DNA of 64,000 nt, taken from contig MJGA01000005.1 in the NCBI GenBank assembly GCA_001910725.1, forward strand, positions 806,001 to 870,000, in the 5' to 3' direction. The notes under the pieces were generated by a model. It searched no databases and had not been told where the DNA came from. It saw only the letters and a list, made by a program, of their open reading frames with translations. Each line of letters opens with the position of its first letter. The first letter of the stretch is position 1. A program made the translations under genes and the position numbers. The stretch is from Phanerodontia chrysosporium. Lineage: Eukaryota; Basidiomycota; Agaricomycetes; Polyporales; Phanerochaetaceae. Shown here in pieces: positions 15,492-27,008 of the stretch.

Positions 15492-16147
15492 GTTTTGGTG
15501 GGTGCGAGCGTACGAATCCCAAGGCAAACGTGGTCTGAGGTACTTATATGCACCATAACCGGCATAATACTGGTAGTACGTCGGCCTCGGAGAAGGCCTT
15601 TGACCTTGCGAAGTTCTTCCATGCCTGTCTTCCGCTAAGACGTTTCGCAAGCATGACCTGATCAGTCTTCCCTTTCATTCGGTGAATGGCTAACTCTACA
15701 TCAGGGCGGAACAGTGCTCTCCTTTATTTCTCCAGAGCTGAGCAGGAGTAGCATCACATGGCGTATCAACATCAATTCATCGGTTAGTACGGTAAGCAAG
15801 GCTTCTAGGAAGTGAATGTCCTAGATTAGCCTATGCACAGCATCAGCCGCAGTGGCGGAGTTCATGAGATGCTCAGAGTTCGTGACAACCATTTTCAAGA
15901 TACGAGGAGAGATGTCTCTCTAATAACAATAAGTGCACATCAGATACGCTGAGAGCTCTTGAACAAGTGAACTATGATACAGCGGGTATTAATACATCGG
16001 GGTCGACCTCGTGCCGTCTGATATGCAAGGTGGCCATGCTTCGTGGCGAGAAAGAGGTATAACACTAGCAAAGCTTCAGCCATCGAGACAGTATTTTCCA
16101 ATGAGCAAGTGCCTGTCACGCTTACCATCACGGACTGCAAAGGTAGT
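15492..16147. other. Intergenic; promoter of the CBM1 gene
   Basis: Contains the promoter of the CBM1 gene and the 3' side of the next minus-strand gene. No coding signal. Confidence 0.5.
15543..15550 (-). promoter_or_regulatory. TATA-like box of the CBM1 gene
   Basis: On the minus strand the sequence reads CATATAAG, about 55 bases before the start codon. The assignment rests on position and composition only. Confidence 0.45.
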
Positions 16148-18271
16148 CTATACGCGATTAGAACCGCCTGCCTCGTAGATAGACGAGTACCCAGGCAGCG
16201 ACTCCATATCCCGGTCCTGCTGCCGGATCTCCTCGATCTCCGCCCTGAGGCTCGCAACCTCGCGCATGAGCGCAAGCGTAGTGGGATCAGGGGAAGTCGG
16301 GACTTGCTGCTCTTGGCGCATACGGTCGAGTTGTGCCTGCAGGATCGCGACCTGCCTCTCCAATGGCGCGGTCGAGAGCGCGCTTGCGCCGGTCCTGATA
16401 GTGGATGACCGTTTCAGAGGTGTGGCTCCGAGGGCGTAGGCTGATGGAGGGGCCGTGTGGGCGGAGCGGTATTCGTCGTGTGGTACCCTCGGTGGAGGCC
16501 CAGCAGCACGAAGGCGGGCGGGACTTTGGGGCATCGCGAGCGAAGGAGGGTAATGTGTCGTCGTCCTGGAATTCGGCGTGCTTGAGCCGGACGTATGAGC
16601 ATACGAGAGAATTGTTTTATCGTCCACAGTCTGAGAAAGCACATTGTAAGCGATAATCGCTGAGAGCAATGCACTGATGACGTACAGTTATCCTCCCACC
16701 GAAGGGCGAGACATTGTTCATTGAGCTGCCGCTGGGAATGGCGGGGATGACATGTCCTGGAAGGCCAGTTGATACTATTGCTGACCCTGGTGCCTGGGTT
16801 TGGCCGGTCTTCATGACGAGTTGGATGTCTGATCCTGGATGATCGCCGCTATATGCCGATTTGGAGAAACGCCTTCGCAACCGAGAAAGCGTACGTCTCT
16901 CGAAGTAAAGAATACCAATTAGCAGAAGAATGATGAGACCGACGCCTCCGAAGATAGCACCGACAACAGCACCGACAGGCAGAGACTTCTTGGGTGCTAT
17001 TTCGAGTATAAATCTACTAGGCATGTCTGGACACAGGAGCCTGCTCACCTACTGGCGGGGGTGTACCGGAGGGAAACGCCGCCCTAGGAATATAGGTCAT
17101 TAATAAGAACCAACATTGATCATGGATATTCTACCTAGAACTTACGGAGAAATATTCCAAGTCGAGGAACTAGTCGGCAAGGACGTCGAATGGTCGGTCT
17201 GAGTAGTAGATGAAGATGAAGGCAAGGAAGATGCTTCAGAGGAGAGCGACTGAGAGGGTGATGTCTGCGTCTGAGCGATCTGAGAAGCAGTGATTGAGAC
17301 GGCGTTTGTTGCGGTGGTGTCGGCAGAGGCGGTCTCGAAGACGTGGATGGGAGAAGGGGCGACTGAGAGTTCGGTGTTGACGAGGTGCTGACGAATGGCA
17401 TTGTAACCATAGTAGACATGAACAGTCGACGGTGCTCACAAAGTGTCGCTTGTACTTGACCGAAGAGTGGAAGTGTTTGGAATTTGCTGGGTAGGAGTTT
17501 GCCCGTTCTGTAGCGTTGTACCCGGTGGCAGCGATGAGTTCATGCATGCATTCGAACCTAAAACTACCTGTCGTGAGAATCAAGGGTTGGCAAGTTGTAA
17601 AGGACTGACTTCCTGGACGAAGTGGTACAGCGTCTGTTTCGGCTTCGACACCCGTACTGTCTTGGAGGTCGAAGAAGATCAACACGTCTTTGCCTGCAAG
17701 TCGACCAGCATCAACACTTGCAAGTTCTGGCAGAGGAGACTGTTGAGCGTACTAGCATCGGCAGTGACTATCCATGTATAGTCGTTTGACATGATGCCCG
17801 ATATTGTATAGAGGGTCACATGGTCTGCTTGGGATCCTAAGAAGCGAGCCTGTGCTCTAGATATAACAGCGCTTGAGCGACCAACAGGAAATAAACAGGG
17901 AGAAGACTAGTGACTTACTGCTACATCCCCAGATGGAGCATGGTTGCTCAGAAAAGGACATGAGCGTGATAGCCTATGGGATATTTACCAGGGTGAATGG
18001 AGCTGAAATTCCGTATCGGATAGTAGAATGAGTGAGTTCTTCTAGCGAAGATATGACAAAACAGCATACCTTGTCCGCCCTGCCATCTGACGACTACCGG
18101 GTCACACTGTTGCACCGTCGAGCTGCGAAGGTTCGACTGCTGTCAGCGAAATGTCCGATTCAAACCTGGGACTACGTACGGTATGTCGATCGTGAGTTGC
18201 GCTCTGACTAGGATAGCAGCCGGTAACCAGAAGAGCACGGTGGCCAGCATAGCCTGGCGCGCACGAGGCAT
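16148..18271 (-). CDS. Single-pass membrane protein: secreted beta-rich domain, Ser/Thr-rich stalk, TM, cytosolic coiled coil
   Basis: The start (18271, or 18250) gives a signal peptide (MLATVLFWLPAAILVRA). Modelled exons include 18180-18271, 18070-18122, 17989-18002, 17753-17906, 17610-17693, 17440-17557, then exons down to 16148. The ectodomain has QQCDPVVVRWQGGQ and DYTWIVTADAS, a pattern I associate with a large family of uncharacterised basidiomycete surface proteins. A Ser/Thr/Pro-rich stalk follows, then LPVGAVVGAIFGGVGLII as the membrane segment, a basic stop-transfer stretch, and a tail with a short coiled coil and ESLPGYSSIYE. Exon phases around 17250-17440 do not connect without a one-base shift, although both frames are Ser/Thr-rich, so this part is uncertain. 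The architecture resembles wall-stress sensors, but no such function is shown. Confidence 0.65.
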
Positions 18272-19617
18272 ACTTGGAGTCAGTTTAAGTCGCCCACGAG
18301 CACAGCTGAACAGATAGAGCTTGAGGATGGCAGCACGGGTCAAAAGCGCATACCGGTTGTAACGTCGAGCATCGATCCCGCACATTGGCATAGTTTGATA
18401 TATAAGTGACCTCAAATGGGAGGGTCGATGCTAGGCGGCGTCAACCGCTGCCAAGTGCAGTGCAATAGGGAACAAGTCATGATATCCACCATGCTTACCA
18501 TGTGCAGTAGGCTCTAGAATAGAAACGATTCTGAAGTCTGATAGCGGTTGTCCATGCTGTTGCGCCTGTAGAGAACTCAAGGTGGATGTCGTAGCTTCCT
18601 TGAGAGACGCACCGGTGCGTTAGCTTGTGCAGCCAACCAACGAGGCTCAGTAAATATTTGCCATCAATTAGCCGATGACAGTGTGAGCCTCGAGAACCCG
18701 CGTTGTCCTTGTATGCGGCTGAAGCACGCCCCTAAGGGTCGGGTATCTTCTTGGCAGCTATTGTCTTGTCGGCTGTCACAACGCAGACAAACGCATCTGG
18801 AGCATCGTTAGTCTCATCGAATTGAGGCCACGGTCATACCGCGAGATTGGAAAAAAGGCGTCGAGACGTGACGACTCCACAAGCACCAGACTTTCGAATC
18901 CAGACTTCCGAACGGTCTACTGCGATGTCGAATAATTTGTGCCAAACATGACAACTTGAAGCACATGACGTAGATACTGACCGTTGGCACAAGCGGAAAA
19001 ACCTCGACGCGATCGTGAGGTCTGGAGTGAAGCTATACATAGCAGAGCTCAGTGATAAGTAAATTGAAGAGCAATACGCTTACCTGCCGCTCAGCGGCGC
19101 CTTTATCAATCAATCTGCTATTCTGAGCGCCCCGTATTTCCGTACTCACATCAGTGAGCTTCAGCCTGAAGTCACGGAGTCTGGAGACGTCACTGCCATA
19201 GTTTTCCATACATTTGCAGACGTCCTAGTCTTGCAGCTGTGTTCGTTTTCTGTAGGCAAGCCCTAGTTTCATGAGAAGCGACCCTCTAGCCCATATCTCT
19301 AGCGAAACTTGACACATCTTCAAGTTTGCAGGCAAATGATGCACTTGGTTCGCATAAAGAGCGTGAATGATGTAAATACAAGCACTATGTGACCCTCTTC
19401 GCTCACTCGTCAATGAAACCTAAGATCAGAAGGTACAATCACTCACCATGTCACTGTAAGCTACCTGAGGGCATCCTCTGAGGCAGGGGAAACAAACGAC
19501 TTTGGGTTGACGAGCCTCTAGATCTGGTTCTGGTACGAGCAGGTAAGGGCCTCAGGCTCTCCTCTACGATCTAAAGTGTAGGCCTGTGATCAGCCCGGTA
19601 GGTCAAGCAGCCCGAGT
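18272..19617. other. Unresolved region, possible small-exon gene on the minus strand
   Basis: Splice-like junctions on the minus strand connect short open segments near 18840-18930, 18985-19030, 19085-19110, 19155-19200 and 19230-19400. One example is RLIDKGAAERQ joining FTPDLTIASRFFRL, followed by RSEVWIRKSGACGVV. I could not find a start codon, a family or a complete frame. It may be a real unrecognised gene, a decayed one, or chance. Confidence 0.25.
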
Positions 19618-20337
19618 TCACGGAGGGCGCACCGTCATGTTTCCCAACGAAGTTGAAGACGTCAAGGAAGGAGCAGAGTCACCTTGCCTAGCCGCGCTAG
19701 CATAGTACGGCACGACGGTACTAGTCCTCGATAGACTGCCTAAAGTATGTTCGTCTCCGCCCACTCTCCCGCCTTGCCAGCCCTCCATGAGTGCTGCATC
19801 TTGCCCGGCAGAGGCCGACGCCATCACGACGGGCAAGGAGAAAGACGAAGTGCTCATACGACTGTACATCCGTCTCTGGATAATGCAAAAGAACATTAGT
19901 GCGATAGCTGCGACCCCAGCCACTACGCCGGTGGCGATGAACCCGTTCGAAATCGAGTCGCTGGGAGGCGACGATCTGTAGAGCGTTGTCAAGGAGCGAC
20001 CTCAGATTGTGATCAGCATCAGCGAAATGACCGACGATGTGGTAAGGGGTTGAGTAGGGGTCGCCTTAGAAAGCGCAAGCGTCGAACAGCGGGTCTCGAG
20101 ACAACTGCTGACATCACTTTCAGGCGGGGAGACTACATTGAAGTCGGAAAAGGCGTACGAGAGGCGGCCTTCCGTTGAGGTGGACGTGCTGTTTCTACGA
20201 AGTCATCAGTCTCGCCTCTGTCTCGAGTTTAAATTGTAGAAGGCCTACATGATATCGTCAGGAAGCGGCTGCGCTTTCGCAAGAGCCTGTAGCAGAGACA
20301 GAACGTAGACGACGATGCTTAGGAACAGTGCACGCAT
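19618..20337 (-). CDS. Small single-pass membrane protein, function unknown
   Basis: Model exons (minus): 20249-20337, 20036-20194, 19618-19975, giving 201 residues. A signal peptide (MRALFLSIVVYVLSLLQALA) is followed by a short Ser/Thr-rich lumenal part with two Cys close together (SSCLETRCS), a membrane segment (GFIATGVVAGVAAIALMFF), and a Ser-rich tail with a basic QRRMYSRM stop-transfer signal. It is a minimal version of the layout of the gene at 16148-18271, in the same orientation, so the two may be distant paralogues or a local cluster of surface proteins; there is no sequence similarity I can demonstrate. All three exons join in phase. Confidence 0.65.
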
Positions 20338-20816
20338 GAGAAAGTGAGGGGAAGGATGAGCTAGTTGGTGGTAGGACGTGAAGAGAGGGGCGACGTGGCC
20401 TGCCAGCACCGCGTCCACCCCAACGATCCACTCACCGTGGTTCGTGGCTGCAAGCGATGATGGCGATCGACATGCTCATCCTACACTTGCGTCCGCGTGC
20501 AATGAAAAGCGAACGTACCTGTTGGGGATGGGGTCATGAGAAATGGCAAGAAAAGAGCTTGCTGGGCTCAATATGAAGTCAACGGTCGCCCAATGCACAA
20601 GTTCCGAAACAGCCTTCGAAGTTGGACTCACGGTGAACTAGCACCACAGCTGAAGCGAAGACGTGTGGATTGATGGTGTTACAACATGTGCATTTCGAGC
20701 TTGAGATGTGGTACATGATGGGGCGTATATCCAGGCCTATGAATATATGGTGGGGCGAACGAAATACGTGGACGGGTATCCTACAGTCCAATAGTATTGA
20801 TGAGTACATAGCCGAA
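20338..20816. other. Intergenic, 479 bases
   Basis: Lies between two minus-strand genes. Only short unconnected frames. Nothing recognised. Confidence 0.5.
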
Positions 20817-22837
20817 TCAGATACTCTTTACCTCTCTCCAAAGTGGCGTGATTGCCTGTGCGACAGTGTTTGCCGCGACTTCAAGGCAAGCACGCAGCTC
20901 GTCGTCCTTGACACTCTGTAGCACGCGCCGGGCGCGCCAGCGGTCGGGGTGGAAACGTCGGTGGCTCTTCTCGACGAAGGCCTTGTACTCCGCAGCACGC
21001 ATACGCGTGCGCACGGCTGCGAAGAACGCCTCGACGGACGCCCAGTCGACATCCTCGATGGAAAATTGTGACGGTTTGTGCAGCACGGGCCACGGCACGA
21101 GGGAGAATGAAATTGGGTTTTCTTGGCTGTATTGCGCGGCATCGAACGCATCCGCCAGGTTCTTGTACCGCTCGAGGGCGCGCTGCGTCGTCCACGGTCC
21201 GTAGGAGTAGCGCTCTTGCTCCTGGCGCCGCTCTTGCTCCCGACGGGCGCGCTCGGCTTCCTCTTGTTGACGCTTGCGCCGTCGTGCGTCCTCTTCCTGC
21301 TGCTTCCGCCGTCGTTCCTCCTCTTGTTCGCGTTCCCGGCGGAGGCGCTCAGCCTTCTCGTGCTCGCGGCGGAGGGCCTCCTCCTGCTTGCGTTTCCTCT
21401 CTGCCTCTGCGGCTTCAGCTCTTTTCTGGGCTTCGTCGCGCTCCCGGCGCGCCTGCTCGTAAGCGTTGATCTCCTGTATGCGGCGAACCTTTTCTTCTAG
21501 GCTGATGGGATCTTCAGGTACTTCTGTATCTTGCGGAGTGGGTGGCGAAGGTTCGCCTGGGACGCGTGCCAATCGTTAGCACTAGCTCCAGCAGTTAGAC
21601 GATCTATCAACTTACTGGAAGTGCTGGAGCTGCTGCTAGCAGCGTCCTGCCACTCTGGAGGCACGGTAGCCCGGAGCCCCTCGACAAAAGCATGATCGCG
21701 GTCCGCCCGCATCTTCTTCAATCGCTCGTAATACTTGCCCTGCTTGAATCGCTCCCGATTCGACTTCTTCTTCGCAAGTTCTTCTCGTACACCACTTGGT
21801 GATCGAGTTCGAGCGCGTTTGGCAGGAGGAACATCCGATGAGTCGTGCGCACGCTTGGAGTCAGACGGATTACCGCCATTAACGCCTGCAGGTACGGAGC
21901 CACTCTGCGACTGTGGAGCATATGGCGGTGGAATCGAGTCGGGTGGCGCTTGTGTCTCTGTTGTCGGCTGGGTATCTGCAAGAGTGAGATCGAGCATACT
22001 GAGGTCTTGCACCTCATCTAGCCCTCGAGATACCGGTGTCTCCTCAGAGTGCTTCGCCTTTTTCTCCATGGCTGACGCCAATCTTGCTCTACGCTTCTTG
22101 CGGTTTTCCTCTGTCTTTCTCCGCCGAGCTTCCCGCGCAGTGGCCAGGTCCGCCGCACTCTCAACTATCATCTCAACCTCTTCATCCGAGTCGGTGAAAT
22201 CGTCTTCCTCTGCTTCAGGTTGCTGATCCCCGGGTACATGACGGGTCTTCTTGAGGTTACCGGGCATAGGGAGTTCTTCATCAGACGACTCCTCAACATG
22301 GGCCCGCTTCGCCTTCGGAGGAGTCTGTCGAAACGTAGCAGGAGCTGTGGTTGATATTCGACGCGTGATAGTGGAGAGCGCAGGCACTGGATACACTGTA
22401 CACTCGTATTGTGGATCTAGCTTGTAGATGTCCCACTGGTCTTGTGAGCACATCACCAGTCGACTGCCGTGGCGTAAGCCAAACCACACTCAAATGGGGA
22501 GCATGACCAACACTTACCCGCATATGTTCACTACTCTTGGCCATTCGCCCTCGTCACCTCCATTCTCTACGCCCTTGGCCCGCGGCACCCAACGCCAGAA
22601 ACTCTCCCCAGTGGGCAGTGTCTCGACTACGACGCGTCTCTTGCTACAAAGCTCATCACTCCTTGAAGGTTGCTTCTGAAGGCTATGAGACGCCGCGAGG
22701 GGATGGAATGTGGCGAAAGAAAGACGTGAGTCTGGCGAGCTGAGCAACCGCGCTGGTTGGGTTGGATCGAGCGCGCCTATCGGCAGCCCGACTATAGATA
22801 GTGTCGCCTGGGATGGCCCTGCCATTGTACTGGTCAT
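20817..22837 (-). CDS. Charged coiled-coil protein with C-terminal HPDRW motif (NFKBIL1-like)
   Basis: Model exons (minus): 22518-22837, 21616-22463, 20817-21556, giving 635 residues, all in phase. The N-terminal ~130 residues are globular (RRVVVETLPTGESFWRWVP; SQDQWDIYKLDPQYECTVYP). A long disordered region with acidic and basic clusters (EEDDFTDSDEEVEM; PPAKRARTRSPS, a likely nuclear signal) follows, then about 110 residues of highly charged Glu/Arg/Lys/Gln coiled coil. The C-terminus is a compact domain with YKAFVEKSHRRFHPDRW and ACLEVAANTVAQAITPLW. A J-domain-like HPD(R/K) segment after a coiled coil is the arrangement of animal NF-kappa-B inhibitor-like 1 proteins, where it is linked to mRNA processing. 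The relationship is inferred from this motif only. The stop may lie a few codons elsewhere if a terminal intron begins at GTAAAG. Confidence 0.78.
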
Positions 22838-23531
22838 AGCAGGCGAGCAATCAAGTAGGGTGGTGGGCGAAATCCAGAAGGTCTATGGTGCAGGTCGCAA
22901 GAGTTGGCGGCCTCGACGCGTCTCTTGCCGGAACAGGAGCGTAGCAAATATACAAGACTACGCCCTAGCTAAGCAGACGCCAAAGCCCCTGGGGCACGAC
23001 GCAGTGTCGATAGAGATATGCAAGAAGTCAAGGATGAGATGAGGCTGCAGATGAAAGGTAAGTTAAACACGAGTTGGCCAGTCCAACGGCCACGTGCATG
23101 TAGCGCGCATAGGAACGTTGATGGCGCATCAGAAACCTCGGTCGCGGCTGAAGCGAGAAGCGCCCATGCTGCCCTCCGAAAGATCTGCAACTTGCAACAT
23201 GCACACACGCATTTTGCATGTATTTGCTGCAGGATTGTATCCGGACAAGTACAACAAGCCCATATATCACCCCTTGTTTAGAGTAGACACAGAAGGGTTG
23301 TACCCGTCGGTGGACAAACAAATCGAAACATGCCGGGTCTGACATCGCGAGTCATGTCCGGTTCTAGCGACATGCTCTCTTCTGCATCGCCATCTCGACT
23401 GCTGTGCAGGCGTTCACCGAGGACCTACAGAAAGCCACCCTGACTAGCTCTGACTCGCATTACTCTGCATACATATTTACCACCGCGGCGCTTCTCCAGA
23501 AATCCAGCACTGTCAGCATCCACCCACCACC
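22838..23531. other. Divergent promoter region
   Basis: Separates the coiled-coil gene (minus) from the GTPBP1-like gene (plus). Only short overlapping frames. Nothing recognised. Confidence 0.5.
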
Positions 23532-26067
23532 ATGACCAGCCTGCGGTCCTTCCAGACCGAGATTGACGAGATACACCAACGAGAGGCCATTAAGCAGCGC
23601 TTACAGGCGCTTGCAGACCAGGATAAGCAGAAAGACGCGAAGAAGGCAGCTGGAAAGTCTCCGTCCAAGGTCGCGAGTGCCGACCAGAAATCTGCCCCCG
23701 TTGCGGATGCGGTGTCAGCCGAGACGGCAATAGACGATGCTATTGAGGAGGAGAAGCTACAAGTACGCATAAGGAACGAGCACCTTGAGTGTTGGCTCAC
23801 CTTGTCTAGGACCTGCTGTTGGCCAATGACGTCGACCGTGCCCGCGACCTAGTGGCTAGCGTGCTTACGCGCAGGCGGGGAGAGCTGGTGTTTCGCATCG
23901 GGGCACGCCCAATGCACGACAAGCTGTTCGCAGGCGAGATCACGACCGACCAGGGTCCCACACAAGGAACTCCTCGCACGACGGAGGAGATCGAGACCTT
24001 GAGTACCCGGATAGCAGCGGTGGTAGATGAGCTTGGAGGGAAGGTATGCACTAGTGTATGAGTCAAGACGGGAGATATTCAGCACTCTTGATCTGTTCAG
24101 GTGTCGACGTTGTACAAGACAACCAACGGCCCTCCTCGAGCCGCGTTGTTACTACGATTACCTCCGCCCAGCGTAGCGCTGACTCCCGAGGTGCGCTGCG
24201 CAGTGGTGGGCAACGTCGACAGCGGGAAATCTACAACGTTGGGAGTTCTGACAAGAGGTGCGTTTTCTCTCTGATGTCGCGCATATAGCCACACTCATGA
24301 CTTCAAGGTGCGCTGGACGATGGGCGCGGACGGGCGCGTGTCTCGCTGTTCCGTCACAAGCATGAGATCGAGAGTGGACGCACCTCGAGTGTAGGCATGG
24401 AGATTCTCGGCTTTGGGCCTTCGGGCGAGCCTATCCTCCCTCCTTCTTCGCACGCGAACGATCCCGAGGCAATACGTCACGAGAAGATGAGCTGGGAGGC
24501 GATTTCCATACAGTCGGCCAAGATCGTGTCCTTTATTGACCTCGCGGGACATGAGAAGTATCTGAAGACGACGTTGTATGGCCTGACATCAGGCGCACCC
24601 TCTTGTGTCATCCTCATCGTCGGTGCGAACGCCGGCCTTATTGGGATGTCGAAGGAGCATCTTGCTATTGCGTTAGCCCTGAGCGTTCCTGTCGTAGTCT
24701 GCATAACCAAGGTCAGAGAGATACCCGCTATCAATAGCCACAGTGCTAATGCTCGCGTAGATTGACATGACCCCACCAAATAAGTTGGCAGAGACCATCA
24801 AGCAGGTCACGAAGATCCTGAAGAGCCCAGGCTGCAGGTAGGTCTCTTGTCCGCGGTCCCTTAAGTAAACGAAGCTGATGCTCCATGGTGCAGAAAAACC
24901 CCGGTATTCGTAAATAACATGGAGCAAGCGGTTGAACTCTCGGAGGTCTTCGCCAAGCAGCGGTGAGTCCCACAAGCCCGATGCTGGTGCTTTGCTTATG
25001 CCTGTGCAGGTTGTGCCCCATTTTCCAACTGAGCAACGTGACAGGGCAAGGTCTAGATTTCTTGCGGACATTTCTGAACCTACTACCGCCTAGCGAGGGT
25101 GACACCGAGAAATTCGCCGCTGATCAACCGTTAGAGGTATGTTTTGCACAAGGAAGGCAGGGCTAGGGACTGATTTACCTGCGCTCTCGCAGTATTGCAT
25201 TACGGAGGTTTGGTCTGTGCCGTACGTGGGTACCGTCGTGGACGGAATCATCAACTCCGGTCGCCTGAAGAAGGACGATGCGATACTATTCGGCCCCGAC
25301 TCCAACGGCAAGTTCGAGAGCACAGTTATCAAGTCCATACAGCGCAAGCGGTACGCCCTATGTTCTGATGAAGGGATGAGCGCCGTCATATATCACCGTA
25401 CCAGTGCTCCAGTCAGCTCCGCCGAGGCTGGACAGTGCGTGTCGCTAGCCCTGAAGCGCGTTCGGCGAGCCGCTATACGAAAGGGTATGGTGATTGTGCA
25501 CAGGACTGAGGGCCCTCCGCCACGAGGTACGTCTAGCTGCACCATTCATTGTTATCACAGTCTGACGTTGCATGAAAGCGGTCAGACAGTTCGAAGGGCA
25601 GGTCCTCATTCTATAGTGCGTATCGACCCGCCCGGATTGCCGGCGAGACCCTATCCTGACAGACCTGCCCAGCCACAACACGACGCTGCAGAAGAACTAC
25701 CAGGTGTGTCCTATCGAACCTTGTCAGCTTCTGCCGGGATACTCATCATCGAAATGCAGGCCATGTTGCATTGTGGTGTAAGGAGGCTCTGAGCTTAGCG
25801 TGTCCATGGTGCTCACACCGTGCACTGCAGGCTATCCGGCAGACCGTCCGGATACTATCCATGGATCACCCACAAGGTATCCTTCGCACAGGCGATCGAG
25901 CGACAGTGACGTTCGAGTTCATCTCGCATCCCGAGTTCCTGAAGGAGGGCATGAAGCTTCTTTTCCGCGAGGGAAAGACGAAGGTGCGTAGTTGCATGTT
26001 ATGCTGTACACGTCCAGTATTGAGATTTCTGATATAGGGCCTTGGTGTCGTGACAAAGCTGTTATAA
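23532..26067 (+). CDS. GTPBP1/2-type translational GTPase
   Basis: Fourteen model exons: 23532-23762, 23810-24043, 24101-24257, 24308-24711, 24761-24837, 24894-24962, 25010-25136, 25193-25350, 25405-25526, 25579-25615, 25673-25703, 25760-25777, 25831-25983, 26038-26067, giving 615 residues in phase. After a charged ~130-residue N-terminus the GTPase has G1 GNVDSGKST (~190), G3 DLAGHEKY, G4 TKID, and the GTPBP1-type [13 protein letters not shown] segment. An EF1A-like beta-barrel follows ([34 protein letters not shown]), ending GLGVVTKLL. Family knowledge: GTPBP1/2 are EF1A/eRF3-related GTPases linked to ribosome rescue and mRNA turnover. Budding yeast lacks a close orthologue, but filamentous fungi have one. 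Exons 10-12 are 18-37 bases. Confidence 0.9.
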
Positions 26068-27008
26068 CCAGCTGGTCATCCTATTCTTTGTAGCGCATCT
26101 CGGATCCCTTTCTCCAGCGTTGGCGTTCAGACGAGCTTGCTTTTCCTGATCGCAACATAGTCCTCCGCAAGTCCACGCACGCTCCCATCATCGTGACAAT
26201 GCCTGTTAGACCGATGAGCTGATCGTTCGACCTTGTCTTTATTCTTCTTTAATGTACTGTAGTGGATGTAGCATCAGTGTATATCTACGAAGCACTTTGT
26301 CCAACCAATTCGGAGAATACGGCTCAAGTACCACCACTTGGTCCCTAGCGTCCTAGTGTGGAGGTCTCTTCTCCGGTGCCCTCGTGCAGATAGATTGACG
26401 TGCTGTCATGTTATGTATTCTAGCTCTGGTCACTCATACACTCTAACATAAGCTGTTCTGCCATGTGATGGAGTACGTGCACTGCCAAACAGTAAGGGTC
26501 GACACCTTTGTGGGATACTGCCGGGAGAGCCGAGGCGATGAGCAAGACAAATGTGTGTATTAGCTTTTCTTCATGACCTTCCAGGCTTCCGAAAACTGTA
26601 CCTGGATGTTGACTATCCCTGTGAATCGTCCCTGTGAGGATGGATATCTGTCCCTCGGGAACCGGGGCGGGATCAAAAGGCCCTTAGCGTTTAGCGCCAT
26701 ATGTTGGCGTTGGACTCCAGTACTTAAGCGAATTCGCCTTTTGTTCTGCTACGACCTTGTCTAGGGCCACATGATGCACACTCACTCATAATTTTCCAAA
26801 CTTCTGAGTAACTGGCGTGCAGATCTTCGGAAACGCTTCATCCTCAGCCTCGTTTCTGTCATTGGGGTTGGCGCGGCAGAAGTACGTGGCGCCTGCCTAT
26901 ATATCGATTGAACTCTACCGCACAGCATTCATAGCACGTCCTCCCACCACCTCTTGAACTCTGCAGCGTGCCGCGGAGCCCACTGCCGACAGAACTCCCC
27001 TAAGATAC
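26068..27008. other. Intergenic, 941 bases
   Basis: Mostly featureless. At 26094-26222 a short plus-strand segment has coding-like composition (RISDPFLQRW ... HAPIIVTMPV, then stop). It has no start or exon partner that I can find, so it is not called a gene. Confidence 0.45.

Noticed and set aside
21068..21500. Leu/Arg-rich plus-strand frames opposite the coiled-coil gene
   Set aside because: They are antisense shadows of the Glu/Arg/Gln repeat region; the minus strand is clearly the coding one.
26094..26222. Coding-like tail RISDPFLQRW... after the GTPBP1-like gene
   Set aside because: No start codon, upstream exon or family; the GTPase already ends with its own conserved C-terminus at 26067.
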